A DNA stretch of 64,000 nt from Paracyclopina nana. Taxonomy: Eukaryota > Arthropoda > Copepoda > Cyclopoida > Cyclopettidae. The number at the start of each line of letters is the position of its first letter. The stretch's first letter is position 1. A program made the position numbers and the translations under genes. Positions 52,301-56,729 of the stretch are shown here, piece by piece. The stretch covers positions 1,550,001 through 1,614,000 of the forward strand of contig JAGUCH010000001.1 of assembly GCA_019096065.1 (NCBI GenBank), read 5' to 3'. The notes beneath the pieces are model-generated. The model ran no database searches. It was not told where the DNA came from and saw only the letters and a program-made list of their open reading frames with translations.

Positions 52301-54365
52301 CAAATCAGAGTAAAAAAATGCAATAATAAATGCCCACTCACTTTCGTGACTAAAACATTGGGAAAGGAGATTGATGTAACAACTTCTTTAATGCCAACAA
52401 ATATAATTTATAATTAAATTTGCAGTGTCATGAGTGCAATTAAAGTGTCTATTATTTTAACTGAATTTAAGCCACGTTCATTGTACGCCTTTGTGTCGTA
52501 ACTTTATTTCGCAGGAAATGAGAGTTTTAGGGGGAAAAACTCATCTTCTTAATTTCGTGCGAACCGATGAAACTTTCTTCAGACCTGCAGCTCGTCCAAT
52601 GAATAAATAAAGAAGAGCCCAATTTGATCGATGGCGAGAATTGTCTTTATATTTGCTTTTGAGTTGCGCGATCTGAGAAAGATGAGAAGAAATCTCTTCC
52701 TTTGTTTTGACACAGTAAGACTCGAGTGTATCCTCTGAAAACCCCCCATCACTTATTAATTATGATTCATTTTTTTAATTGGCCCCTTTTCTATAAAAAC
52801 CGAGCTTCCTGGTGCGATAAATCAGCGAGTTTACATCGATGCTTTTCACACTGTGCAACCTCCTCCCCGATTTCTTCTACAGAGTTTCCTATTTGCTCAT
52901 TTCACAATAAGCTGATCAAATATAAGGAAATTCAAATTTCCCCAGCCTGAATAACAATAATATTGTTTTGATGAATTTGCTGGGCCACACCATGATGCCA
53001 AGTAGCTGGCTAGGTTAATTTCTGGGGGCAGAAAAGCCTGAAGGAAAAAAGATTTTCTGTCCTGAAAACATGGTCAATTAAAGTACCACCTTTGAGCACA
53101 GTGGGGGAAAATGCAGCTAAAAAACCCTATGAACTTTGAATCTTCTTTCGAAGAAGCTTTGGCTGAAACTTTAACTTGAGAGGAAAGTTTGTTTCGTTTT
53201 TTGCCAGTGTGCACAGGGCTGCAAAATGACCATACTCTGAACTTTTGATAAAGCCATTCAAATAGTGATTCTGACATGTGCATTTCAGTTGTATATGTCT
53301 TGGCCTAATTTTCCTGCCTTCTATGAGCTTCAAGGCCTTTTTCGCTTAGAGCGAGCAACGAAAAATTGGGCATGAAAAATGGGGAAATCAAGGTCAATTC
53401 CTAAATGCTGAAAAGGGTGATCAAGCAATTTTCCATGCATAAAAAATCCCACACAGCAGAGATATTTTAAGGCTCCAGAGATAGGCATTGAAATGATAAT
53501 TGAAGCAAAAAGTGGCCTTGAAAAACGACAAATTCTGGAAAATCATGTTAAGCAATTAATCTCAATTACACATGAAATGAAAATCAGCAACTGGCCTTTA
53601 AAAGTATGACAAAAGTCCCAAATCAATCACAATTTTGTCTACGTACATAGCTTTAATAGGACCAAAATAGATTTTCCTCCTAGAATTTTCGCACAATTGT
53701 CGACAAGATTTAGATAGACGGCTTTGCATCATAAATAAAGCATTATTTACCTGAAAGCTCAGAGCCTCCTTTTTATTTAGTGATAACATATTTCGCGGAC
53801 AAAATCGTCTTCGTTTACAAAAGAGAAATTCAAGTTAATCTTCGCAGGTCACGATTGTGGATGCCATTTTTCTTCTTTTCTTTTTTTTTGAAATATCGCG
53901 CCAAAAAATGAATGGTATGAAAGCTGACGTTATCGTGCATTTGCCTCGTAAAAATAGCAACAAAAAGCAACTTTGAAACGTTTTTAAAAACGCTTGAAGT
54001 TGAAGAAGCAAAAGGGAAAATGTAGCAGCCATAAAAACCACGAATCAATTAGCTTACAAAGAAGCTGCAACGACTACTGTGCCATAAAAGCCACATGATT
54101 TATTTGGCGCAACACTGGCTTTTGAAAACAGTTACTTTTTTAAAAAATTGATTATTATATGGCTTTACCTTGGTCCATGGTGCCAGATTTCCACATTATT
54201 GTCTTGGGTTGGGCGAAAGACTTGATATCCTGCCCTGTGATTATTTGTGGCTGTCACATTGCCATTCACAGTTGGATGTGTCATATAAGGCACACCATTG
54301 GCAAATTCTTGTTGCAGTTCATTTTGAACCACATACTCGAACGAAATGAGTGGACTTTGCGGCAT
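4220..54365 (-). CDS. btsz: Bitesize / synaptotagmin-like protein (Slp), whole-gene model
   Basis: Model, minus strand, high to low coordinate: 54365-54169, 48799-48497, 41606-41422, 40881-40421, 40367-40117, 40056-39758, 39669-38995, 35535-34921, 34310-33495, 30850-29335, 29272-27156, 7534-7281, 6821-6640, 6575-6473, 6174-6013, 5956-5736, 5546-5338, 4362-4220. The 18 pieces total 8,709 nt (2,902 codons plus stop), all phases match and all introns are GT-AG. Visible domains: end of the Slp-homology helix and FYVE-like zinc finger (about residues 66-180), long low-complexity middle, C2A (about 2587-2705), C2B (about 2729-2893). Slps bind Rab GTPases at the N terminus and phospholipids through the C2 pair; Drosophila Bitesize also binds Moesin and organises apical actin. 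The first exon is the least certain, and the N-terminal half of the Rab-binding helix is missing. Confidence 0.9.
4707..5119. mobile_element. 413-bp inverted-repeat element (MITE) in the last bitesize intron
   Basis: It has perfect 17-bp terminal inverted repeats: GGCCTGGATCAGCTGGT at 4707-4723 and its complement at 5103-5119. It is flanked by AAA on both sides (4704-4706 and 5120-5122), a possible 3-bp target duplication, though AAA is weak evidence. Inside, the palindromic word ATTGCxxxGCAATT recurs at about 4729, 4770, 4808 and 5062. There is no coding capacity. It is non-autonomous and its superfamily is undetermined. Confidence 0.75.
5338..5546 (-). CDS. btsz: bitesize exon: C2B core
   Basis: The exon encodes [17 protein letters not shown], then a conserved strand and [20 protein letters not shown] before a donor AACAG/GTAAAA. 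This is the polybasic strand and calcium-binding loop 3 of C2B. Loop 3 keeps two aspartates (WDHD), but the third acidic ligand position reads Asn-Glu. Phase 2 in, phase 1 out, 209 nt. Confidence 0.93.
5736..5956 (-). CDS. btsz: bitesize exon: linker and first half of C2B
   Basis: It encodes a short C2A-C2B linker, then [12 protein letters not shown] and an insert rich in Ser/Lys/Arg/Asn, then [18 protein letters not shown] and the IPDPF motif of loop 1. The usual first loop-1 aspartate is absent (Ser-Pro instead), while the second (DPF) is kept. Phase 0 in, phase 2 out, 221 nt. Confidence 0.93.
6013..6174 (-). CDS. btsz: bitesize exon: second half of C2A
   Basis: It encodes [21 protein letters not shown] and [18 protein letters not shown], ending at LQDR before GTAAGC. 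The Trp-His-x-Asp-x-Phe-Gly-Arg-Asn form of loop 3 is typical of Slp C2A domains and replaces the first loop-3 aspartate of synaptotagmin with His. Phase 0 in and out, 162 nt. Confidence 0.93.
6473..6575 (-). CDS. btsz: bitesize exon: C2A polybasic strand
   Basis: A 103-nt exon encoding [20 protein letters not shown], then [14 protein letters not shown]. The basic run on strand 4 is the phosphoinositide-binding surface of C2 domains, and TLNPVFDE is the following family signature. Phase 2 in, phase 0 out, donor AAG/GTAAGC. Confidence 0.93.
6640..6821 (-). CDS. btsz: bitesize exon: start of C2A
   Basis: After an 18-residue lead it encodes [20 protein letters not shown] and the loop-1 stretch [14 protein letters not shown], which keeps both aspartates expected of a calcium-binding loop 1. 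The acceptor is TTTTTTCCAG and the donor GATCC/GTAAGT, phase 0 in, phase 2 out, 182 nt. Confidence 0.93.
7281..7534 (-). CDS. btsz: bitesize exon: shared linker before C2A
   Basis: It encodes [19 protein letters not shown] followed by Ser/Arg/His-rich sequence with a run of six Gln, probably disordered. It is entered in phase 1, so it can receive either the 27156 exon (long form) or the 7714 exon (short form); both leave a single G. It is therefore the junction where the two transcript classes merge. 254 nt, phase 0 out. Confidence 0.88.
7714..8324 (-). CDS. btsz: bitesize exon 2 of the short, C2-only isoform
   Basis: The acceptor TTTATAG precedes 611 nt. It encodes a hydrophobic/aromatic start with [11 protein letters not shown], a polybasic run ([13 protein letters not shown]), Ala/Ser-rich sequence and more Arg-rich tracts, then ends at TATG/GTATAC. 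Phase 2 in, phase 1 out. It cannot follow the 27156 exon (phase mismatch) but fits the 8386 first exon exactly, so it belongs to transcripts from an internal promoter. The basic tract could bind acidic lipids or act as a nuclear signal (inference). Confidence 0.78.
8386..8561 (-). CDS. btsz: bitesize alternative first exon of the short isoform
   Basis: ATG at 8561 (AAA just before it, in-frame TGA upstream) begins [20 protein letters not shown] and runs to AAAGCCAG/GTACTA, phase 2. With the following exons the predicted product is 686 residues with both C2 domains and no Rab-binding domain. Drosophila bitesize likewise has isoforms lacking the N-terminal domain. Confidence 0.75.
8562..8760 (-). 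promoter_or_regulatory. Presumed internal promoter / 5'UTR of the short isoform
   Basis: The stretch upstream of the 8561 ATG contains two initiator-like TCAGT words in the minus orientation (near 8585 and 8607) and a GC-rich patch (GCGGCGGGCGC). No minus-strand TATA box is visible. The assignment rests mainly on the alternative first exon and is an inference. Confidence 0.3.
8761..12710. other. Intron DNA, no gene recognised
   Basis: This is the first part of the ~19.6-kb intron between the bitesize exons ending at 27156 and starting at 7534. It is AT-rich, with a 15-base A-run near 10740. All reading frames are short and lack family signatures or paired splice sites. Confidence 0.5.
12711..13116. 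mobile_element. 406-bp inverted-repeat element with ATT target duplication
   Basis: Termini AGCCCGTTCTCATATT and AATATGAGAACGGGCT form a 16-bp perfect inverted repeat flanked by ATT at 12708-12710 and 13117-13119. Large internal parts are also mirrored (GCAAGGCTCTTTGGA near 12756 against TCCAAAGAGCCTTGC near 13061), so most of the element can fold back imperfectly. A TA duplication with shorter termini is an alternative reading. It has no coding capacity. The termini resemble those of the element at 17875. Confidence 0.8.
13290..13360. repeat. 31-bp tandem repeat, 2.3 copies
   Basis: CAGCTGTTTGTTTAC...AACGT occurs at 13290 and again at 13321, with a third partial copy at 13352. Each copy begins with the E-box-like CAGCTG. 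It may be a simple tandem duplication; no function can be assigned. Confidence 0.7.
13361..17874. other. Intron DNA, no gene recognised
   Basis: AT-rich intron of the bitesize gene with small simple repeats (ATT runs near 14486 and 15956, CTG near 14941, GATGAT near 17000, CAG near 17784). Reading frames are short and unsupported. Confidence 0.5.
17875..18269. mobile_element. 395-bp inverted-repeat element with ATG target duplication
   Basis: Termini AGGGCGATCCCATATT and AATATGGGAACGCCCT match at 15 of 16 positions and are flanked by ATG at 17872-17874 and 18270-18272. The interior is built from many copies of words such as TTAAGTTCAG and AACTTAACT in both orientations. It is non-coding, and its termini are related to those of the 12711 element. 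Confidence 0.8.
18270..22275. other. Intron DNA with a short tandem repeat
   Basis: Bitesize intron. ACAGGAATTCTAGCAACTG is repeated at about 18631 and 18666, each copy followed by a version of ATTTTATACC. Otherwise no feature is recognised. Confidence 0.5.
22276..22420. mobile_element. 145-bp hairpin element with GTT target duplication
   Basis: The left arm begins GGCTCATTATCTTCCGCGTC and the right arm ends in its complement. The arms stay imperfectly paired for about 65 bp around a central ~11-base loop, and the whole is flanked by GTT at 22273-22275 and 22421-22423. It is short, wholly palindromic and non-coding, so it is probably a miniature foldback element; transcription would give a hairpin RNA. 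Confidence 0.75.
22421..27155. other. Intron DNA, no gene recognised
   Basis: The last part of the large bitesize intron up to the exon that ends at 27156. A small perfect hairpin (GCAGCTGCAAAAATTCTGCAGCTGC region, about 25687-25711) and a few E-box words occur. Reading frames here are short with no splice logic. Confidence 0.45.
27156..29272 (-). CDS. btsz: bitesize large exon (2,117 nt): disordered region with a helical block
   Basis: It opens with acidic sequence ([18 protein letters not shown]), continues with Ser/Glu-rich tracts, then a compact helical-looking block including [20 protein letters not shown] and [19 protein letters not shown] ending in W-S-N-T-D. It closes with Pro/Arg/Ser-rich sequence. 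The helical block is the best candidate in the middle region for a folded interaction site. Drosophila Bitesize has a Moesin-binding segment, but I cannot show that this is it. Phase 2 in, phase 1 out (ACAG/GTAAGC). Confidence 0.9.
29335..30850 (-). CDS. btsz: bitesize large exon (1,516 nt): acidic low-complexity region
   Basis: It begins [17 protein letters not shown] and carries several Asp/Glu runs ([42 protein letters not shown]). Between them lie Ser/Thr/Arg segments with SPxIPRSKSA-type phosphosite-like motifs and a short helix ([15 protein letters not shown]). Phase 1 in (CGCGCAG acceptor), phase 2 out. The overlapping plus-strand reading frames are shadows of this exon. Confidence 0.9.
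30851..33494. other. Intron, nothing recognised
   Basis: AT-rich intron of 2.6 kb between bitesize exons. No repeat, coding exon or transposon termini were seen. Confidence 0.5.
33495..34310 (-). CDS. btsz: bitesize exon (816 nt): basic and Ser-rich, then acidic
   Basis: It encodes Gly/Arg-rich sequence, then [18 protein letters not shown], a Ser/Asn-rich run, several basic patches ([14 protein letters not shown]), a [12 protein letters not shown] stretch, [12 protein letters not shown], and an acidic tail ending DVDDDAPLG. Phase 1 in and out. The YSTLPRKGS motif resembles a phosphorylation/14-3-3-type site (inference). Confidence 0.9.
34311..34920. other. Short bitesize intron
   Basis: 610-bp intron with GT-AG ends (CAAG/GTGCG and TTACACAG). 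Nothing else recognised. Confidence 0.6.
34921..35535 (-). CDS. btsz: bitesize exon (615 nt): Ser/Arg/Pro-rich
   Basis: It begins [14 protein letters not shown], continues with [19 protein letters not shown], a Pro run ([15 protein letters not shown]), Arg-rich [16 protein letters not shown] and a short predicted helix ([20 protein letters not shown]). Phase 1 in, so it accepts the single G left by the 38995 donor. Phase 1 out. Confidence 0.9.
35536..38576. other. Intron, nothing recognised
   Basis: 3-kb AT-rich intron between the shared exon at 35535 and the alternative terminal exon at 38577-38932. No repeats or exons seen. Confidence 0.5.
38577..38932 (-). CDS. btsz: bitesize alternative 3' exon with stop: coiled-coil tail
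   Basis: The acceptor TTTCGGCCAG is entered in phase 1 and is compatible with the 38995 donor. It encodes [20 protein letters not shown], then a heptad-like helix ([20 protein letters not shown] ... [13 protein letters not shown]), a His/Lys/Arg-rich stretch and a stop at 38577-38579. No usable donor is visible before the stop and no AATAAA lies close by, so the transcript end is unproven. If used, it gives a truncated Rab-binding product without C2 domains; if spurious, the 38995 exon simply joins 35535. Confidence 0.5.
38995..39669 (-). CDS. btsz: bitesize exon (675 nt): Ser-rich with a basic Ala-rich patch
   Basis: It encodes [19 protein letters not shown], Ser-rich sequence, then [29 protein letters not shown], an Ala-rich helix and an acidic end with LSERGL-like and [15 protein letters not shown] stretches. 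Two donors lie 10 nt apart (CAG/GTAACA at 39005 and TTGG/GTAACA at 38995). Only the second keeps frame with the known downstream exons. Confidence 0.88.
39758..40056 (-). CDS. btsz: bitesize exon (299 nt)
   Basis: It encodes [20 protein letters not shown], basic [12 protein letters not shown], then Ser/Gly/Asp-rich and Lys/Asn-rich sequence. The acceptor is TTTGTAG and the donor AAAG/GTAGGA, phase 2 in, phase 1 out. No folded domain is visible. Confidence 0.88.
40117..40367 (-). CDS. btsz: bitesize exon (251 nt)
   Basis: It encodes [20 protein letters not shown], then basic stretches ([18 protein letters not shown]) ending SDSRSRDR. Phase 0 in, phase 2 out. The overlapping minus-strand frame at 40073-40276 is a shadow. 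Confidence 0.88.
40421..40881 (-). CDS. btsz: bitesize exon (461 nt): proline-rich
   Basis: Long proline-rich tracts ([20 protein letters not shown] and [10 protein letters not shown]) flank [20 protein letters not shown]. These could bind SH3, WW or EVH1 domains and profilin (inference, consistent with an actin role for the family). It ends [10 protein letters not shown]. Phase 1 in, phase 0 out. Confidence 0.9.
41422..41606 (-). CDS. btsz: bitesize exon: end of the Slp-homology domain
   Basis: Joined to the zinc-finger exon it reads [20 protein letters not shown]. The (K/M)ATG(D/E)W motif directly after the FYVE-like finger is characteristic of the Slp/granuphilin Rab-binding domain. It also accepts the alternative exon at 44434 in the same phase. 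185 nt, phase 2 in, phase 1 out (ATATCAA/GTAAGT). Confidence 0.93.
41607..44433. other. Intron, nothing recognised
   Basis: Bitesize intron of 2.8 kb, AT-rich. Reading frames here (for example 43713-44051 on the plus strand) have no family signature or splice context. Confidence 0.45.
44434..44690 (-). CDS. btsz: bitesize alternative first coding exon lacking the Rab-binding domain
   Basis: ATG at 44690 begins [20 protein letters not shown], followed by basic and Ser/Arg-rich sequence ([20 protein letters not shown]) and [12 protein letters not shown] before CCAGG/GTAAAT, phase 2. The frame is open upstream to a potential acceptor (TGTCTTAG at 44717), but that entry is out of phase with the zinc-finger exon. 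I therefore read this as an alternative first exon spliced to 41606. The product would lose the Rab-binding finger but keep ATGEW and everything downstream. A cassette exon with another partner is possible. Confidence 0.65.
44691..46576. other. Intron DNA, possible upstream exons of a plus-strand gene
   Basis: Part of the bitesize intron holding the nested genes. Two short plus-strand frames (ATG at 45958, 30 codons; ATG at 46231, 47 codons) could belong to the gene ending at 46804, but neither has splice sites I can support. A CTCTACAAGTGTAGAG hairpin occurs near 46075. Confidence 0.35.
46577..46804 (+). CDS. Candidate terminal exon of an unrecognised plus-strand nested gene
   Basis: A 76-codon frame without an ATG starts right after TCGTTTTAG, a good acceptor, and ends in TAA at 46802-46804. 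It encodes [20 protein letters not shown], then [20 protein letters not shown] and [20 protein letters not shown]. The composition is that of a globular protein (alternating hydrophobic and charged residues) and an AATAAA follows at 46831-46836. The minus strand is also open here, which weakens the case. I do not recognise the family and no upstream exon could be fixed. Confidence 0.4.
   Translation, partial: VEKTLKNNDIILFIGNIDLIVDPICTGISATRMPKITITDFDEEIKNLDPLNDFLGPSPERLAKKVILWNTHILE
46831..46836 (+). terminator. Poly(A) signal AATAAA downstream of the 46577 exon
   Basis: It lies 27 bp after the TAA of the candidate exon and about 190 bp before the kelch gene start. Position and strand suit an mRNA end; the hexamer alone is common in AT-rich DNA. 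Confidence 0.4.
46981..46988 (+). promoter_or_regulatory. TATA-like box of the nested kelch gene
   Basis: ATAAAAAG lies 39 bp upstream of the kelch ATG. Transcription starting about 30 bp downstream (near 47011) would leave a leader of under 10 nt, so either the leader is extremely short or a further upstream start exists. Weak evidence. Confidence 0.25.
47020..47387 (+). CDS. Kelch membrane protein, exon 1
   Basis: ATG at 47020 through the transmembrane segment and the first GG-containing strand ([20 protein letters not shown]), ending TTACCCAG/GTGAGC, phase 2. Confidence 0.85.
47020..48429 (+). CDS. Nested type II membrane protein with kelch-like repeats (four exons)
   Basis: Join 47020-47387, 47439-47620, 47677-47969, 48019-48429: 1,254 nt, 417 residues, all introns 50-60 bp with GT-AG ends and matching phases. 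The N terminus is cytosolic-looking (basic ...GGEKRKKR), followed by one strongly hydrophobic span (about residues 31-55, [20 protein letters not shown]) and an extracellular-side domain. The latter has beta-propeller signatures: [14 protein letters not shown], then IIVAGGQNS and [10 protein letters not shown], each Gly-Gly pair followed by a Y/W/V-E-type strand. Several N-x-S/T sites fit an extracytoplasmic domain. Only about four kelch units are visible, fewer than a full six-bladed propeller. There is no BTB domain, so it is not an E3 adaptor. It lies antisense within a bitesize intron. Confidence 0.85.
47439..47620 (+). CDS. Kelch membrane protein, exon 2
   Basis: Acceptor ATTGATTTTAG, donor AATGAAA/GTAAAA, 182 nt. 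It encodes [19 protein letters not shown] and a Cys-containing stretch ([18 protein letters not shown]), phase 2 in, phase 1 out. Confidence 0.82.
47677..47969 (+). CDS. Kelch membrane protein, exon 3
   Basis: Acceptor CAATTTCAG, donor ATAAAG/GTAATT, 293 nt. It encodes propeller-like strands including [20 protein letters not shown] followed by [10 protein letters not shown], a typical kelch blade end. Phase 1 in, phase 0 out. Confidence 0.82.
48019..48429 (+). CDS. Kelch membrane protein, exon 4 (terminal)
   Basis: Acceptor TATCAATAG, then [17 protein letters not shown] and two clear kelch units ([10 protein letters not shown]... SVEMLKL and [12 protein letters not shown]... IEKYENA), ending TGA at 48427-48429. 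Confidence 0.85.
   Translation, partial: VPKMIYGRKMAGCAKIMHGNSTAIIVAGGQNSRGHGKKMRSVEMLKLNQAGFPDAHEWVQLPDLNYARSHFPSVGFIGSSLIVAGGRTDSTNAEKSIEKYENARWIIDTNLRLNQPKYGHSTVQVSKDWCLPPPKK
48433..48438 (+). terminator. Poly(A) signal of the nested kelch gene
   Basis: AATAAA begins four bases after the TGA. The 3'UTR would be only 20-40 nt, so the transcript can end before or just inside the antisense zinc-finger exon of bitesize (donor at 48497). Confidence 0.6.
48497..48799 (-). CDS. btsz: bitesize exon: Rab-binding helix end and FYVE-like zinc finger
   Basis: Acceptor TTCTTTTGCAG, then [13 protein letters not shown], the conserved end of the first Slp-homology helix, a ~30-residue linker with HHH, and a zinc finger with four CxxC pairs (SCGRC, FCRSC, VCKNC, LCTIC) that would bind two zinc ions. 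Slp-family fingers of this type position the helices that grip Rab27/Rab3-like GTPases. The donor AGCAG/GTAAGA is followed in phase by the 41606 exon. The incoming phase is 2, so the previous exon must end with two bases of a codon. 303 nt. Confidence 0.95.
48800..54168. other. Intron or upstream DNA, no exon recognised
   Basis: 5.4 kb of AT-rich DNA upstream of the zinc-finger exon. I searched the minus strand for the missing Slp helix (a conserved L-x-x-x-E-E...VL-x-RD pattern) and found none. A 19-20-base A-run is at about 50190 and an ATT/ATA palindromic microsatellite at about 49618-49636. Confidence 0.45.
54169..54365 (-). CDS. btsz: Possible alternative first coding exon of bitesize
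   Basis: ATG at 54365 (AAA at -3 to -1) begins [20 protein letters not shown] and continues through [14 protein letters not shown] to a good donor, CCAAG/GTAAAG, leaving two bases (AG). That is the phase the 48799 exon requires, giving ...HHGP-S-RLKAEL. The sequence looks like protein but not like the N-terminal Slp helix, so it would be an isoform with half a Rab-binding domain, or part of an unrelated gene. No in-frame stop lies close upstream, so the true start is open. Confidence 0.4.
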
Positions 54366-56508
54366 TTTCTTCAGCAGCAGAGCAGCACTTTTATTTTTTT
54401 GTGAGCATCACATTTTAGCAATTTCTGCATCGATTCACATGCCAAAGTTTTGATCAGATCGTTGCGTGCTTATTTTCATTCATCACAGTGGGGAGAATGG
54501 CTTATGTGTATAATCTAATAATAAATGGGTTAAAATGAAAGCGCACTCTATTTTCCTTCAAAAAGTGAAATTTCGTTTTCCTAATTCTTAGCCCAGTGTG
54601 CACACAGTTGTGGTATATTTGCCAGGTTGATCGATCCGGATGTAATTGGTAGCAGTCGATTTTGATACACTGAAGAAGCCTCAATAAGGTGTCAAAATGA
54701 TGGAGCAGTTGATGCAAAAAATGCTAATATGACAATTTGCATTTCAGCATGGAGGTGACATTTTGCCTCACTTTCTAAGACCAAAATGCTAATTTAGGAG
54801 AAATTAAGACGCCCTCACCGTAAAAATTATAGCAGTGAACGCATGACCTTTGTCACCCAAAGTGATTTTCCATTGAAAGTGAGCCAAAAATTACCAAGTG
54901 TCAAAACTTGCCAAATTGCCTTGACTTTGAGCTGTTAGTGGTGAAGAGACCTACGAAGATTCGTCTTCCGTCCAAAGGATATAATATAATGCTACTATGG
55001 GCACACTGGGGCATGAGCATTTAAAAAAAATCTCTCAAACTTTTATTTTTTATAACTAGCTCAAAAATGGGGCTTGAATTTAAGGAGAAAATATTTTTTT
55101 GTAATTTGGTAAAAGATTGGGTATAATTTTAGTATATGGTAAAAATGGGAAGGAAATAGATAATTCAAGCGTTTTGTCGGTGTACTATACCCATTTGTGC
55201 GCTTCAAAGGAAGCAGGAAGATGTCCCAAGACGCAAACGAATTGCTGCAGTATTCAATCATGCTGGCAACAATTTCTGACAGCCAGGGCATCAAATTTTC
55301 GTGAGAAAATTTTAATGATGATGCCAGATAAATTTAATAGTGATAATGTAACGTTTTGTGGTCTTTTTCAACTTTGCTGGTGTGATTTCTTCCAAGATTT
55401 ACGACGACGGCTCTTGCACAATAACTTGAAGATGAATAATTTGCAGCTTTGATTAGGGCTGACCAATTCAGTATTGCTTTTTAGAAATTGAGCAATATAT
55501 AAGTGCTGAGTGTGCGCTAGTACATAACGTAGCAGCACAATGGAAGAAATTTTCTCAGTATTCAGACTTTGTCAAGATAGCACGAGGTCATGAATGTTGA
55601 ATCACAAGGTGCACTTTTGGCTTGCTGAAAAGGTGAAAACTACATCCATCATTTCATTGTGATAAGAACATCTAGCGACGAAAATTTTACATTTCGCCCA
55701 AAAGACCCATCGGGAAATCGGCTCAAATTGAGCCTCATTTGCATCATGAATTTTTTCAGCAGTAAAAAATCTTTTTTGCCCACCATTCGCCCCAGTGTGC
55801 TCACCACGTGACCAGCTACGCTTAAATTGGGTATTTTAACATTTTGCAAGCATGGCAAAGGAGAAAATAGAATCTCATGTCAATTTTAGGCTTCCTTTTC
55901 AATCAGCCATAAAATCGAGCTTTGACAACGAAAAGATGGCATCTAAGCCATATATACATCCAGTTTGTTGTGATTTTGGACGACGAGAGATGCATTTTAA
56001 TCTCAAGATCTGATGACAATGCATGAAATCCAAGCACAGAGAAATAGGAAACCTCCTCGAGGAAATTGCAATTTATTCACCCCATGTGACTTTGGAAAAC
56101 TGGGACACAAGGTATCTACCTTGTGAATTCAATTAAGAAGCCCATCAAAGTCAAACAGGTTGTAATCTTTAAAATTACACCTATCAAGCCTAGATGAACA
56201 CCTCATTCAGCAGCTGTTGCGAGCGCCCAAAGGGGAGAATTTGAAATTCAGGAAATGTCATTTGCTCCCACATTTTCTAGCAGTAGCAGCTCATTTTGGG
56301 CAAATACTGCTCTAACAAGTGCTCAGAAGGATACATCACGACAACAAATCTGCACAAGCATAAATCACGAGGGGAGAAGCATTATCTCTCAAGTTTCACC
56401 AGTGGGCTGATTTAAAAAGGCCATCATCTCACCAATTAAACCTACTTCACAAACTTGCAGGCAAGCCCACTCGTTTTTTCGTTTTTTATGGTGAAATGGC
56501 GTAGATTT
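54366..56508. other. Non-coding DNA, nothing recognised
   Basis: AT-rich. Several copies of the word CCAGTGTG or its complement occur (54592, 55001, 55791). No supported exon. Confidence 0.45.
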
Positions 56509-56729
56509 GCGTCACGTCAGTAAAATGGTCACTTCCTTAGCATTTGCATGTGCTACTATAATGCTATCTTTGAGTGCTTTTATAGTAAGCTTGATAAGGA
56601 CTGTAAGGTCAATGCTTGAAATAGACAAAAGTACCCCGGTCATGCTATTGTCAACATTGAGGATATCCCCACCAAAATTTTTTTGTTTGGAACGACTTCC
56701 CACAATGATAATAGCAAGATTGCCCTCTG
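56509..56729 (-). CDS. Weak candidate exon, unknown protein
   Basis: After ACCTAATCAG the minus strand is open for about 73 codons to a TGA near 56509. It encodes GNLAIIIVGSRSKQKNFGGD, then VDNSMTGVLLSISSIDLTVL and ending ANAKEVTILLT. The pattern looks globular, and the entry phase would accept the exon at 63433. The polypyrimidine tract is poor and the plus strand is also open here, so this may be chance. Confidence 0.15.
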
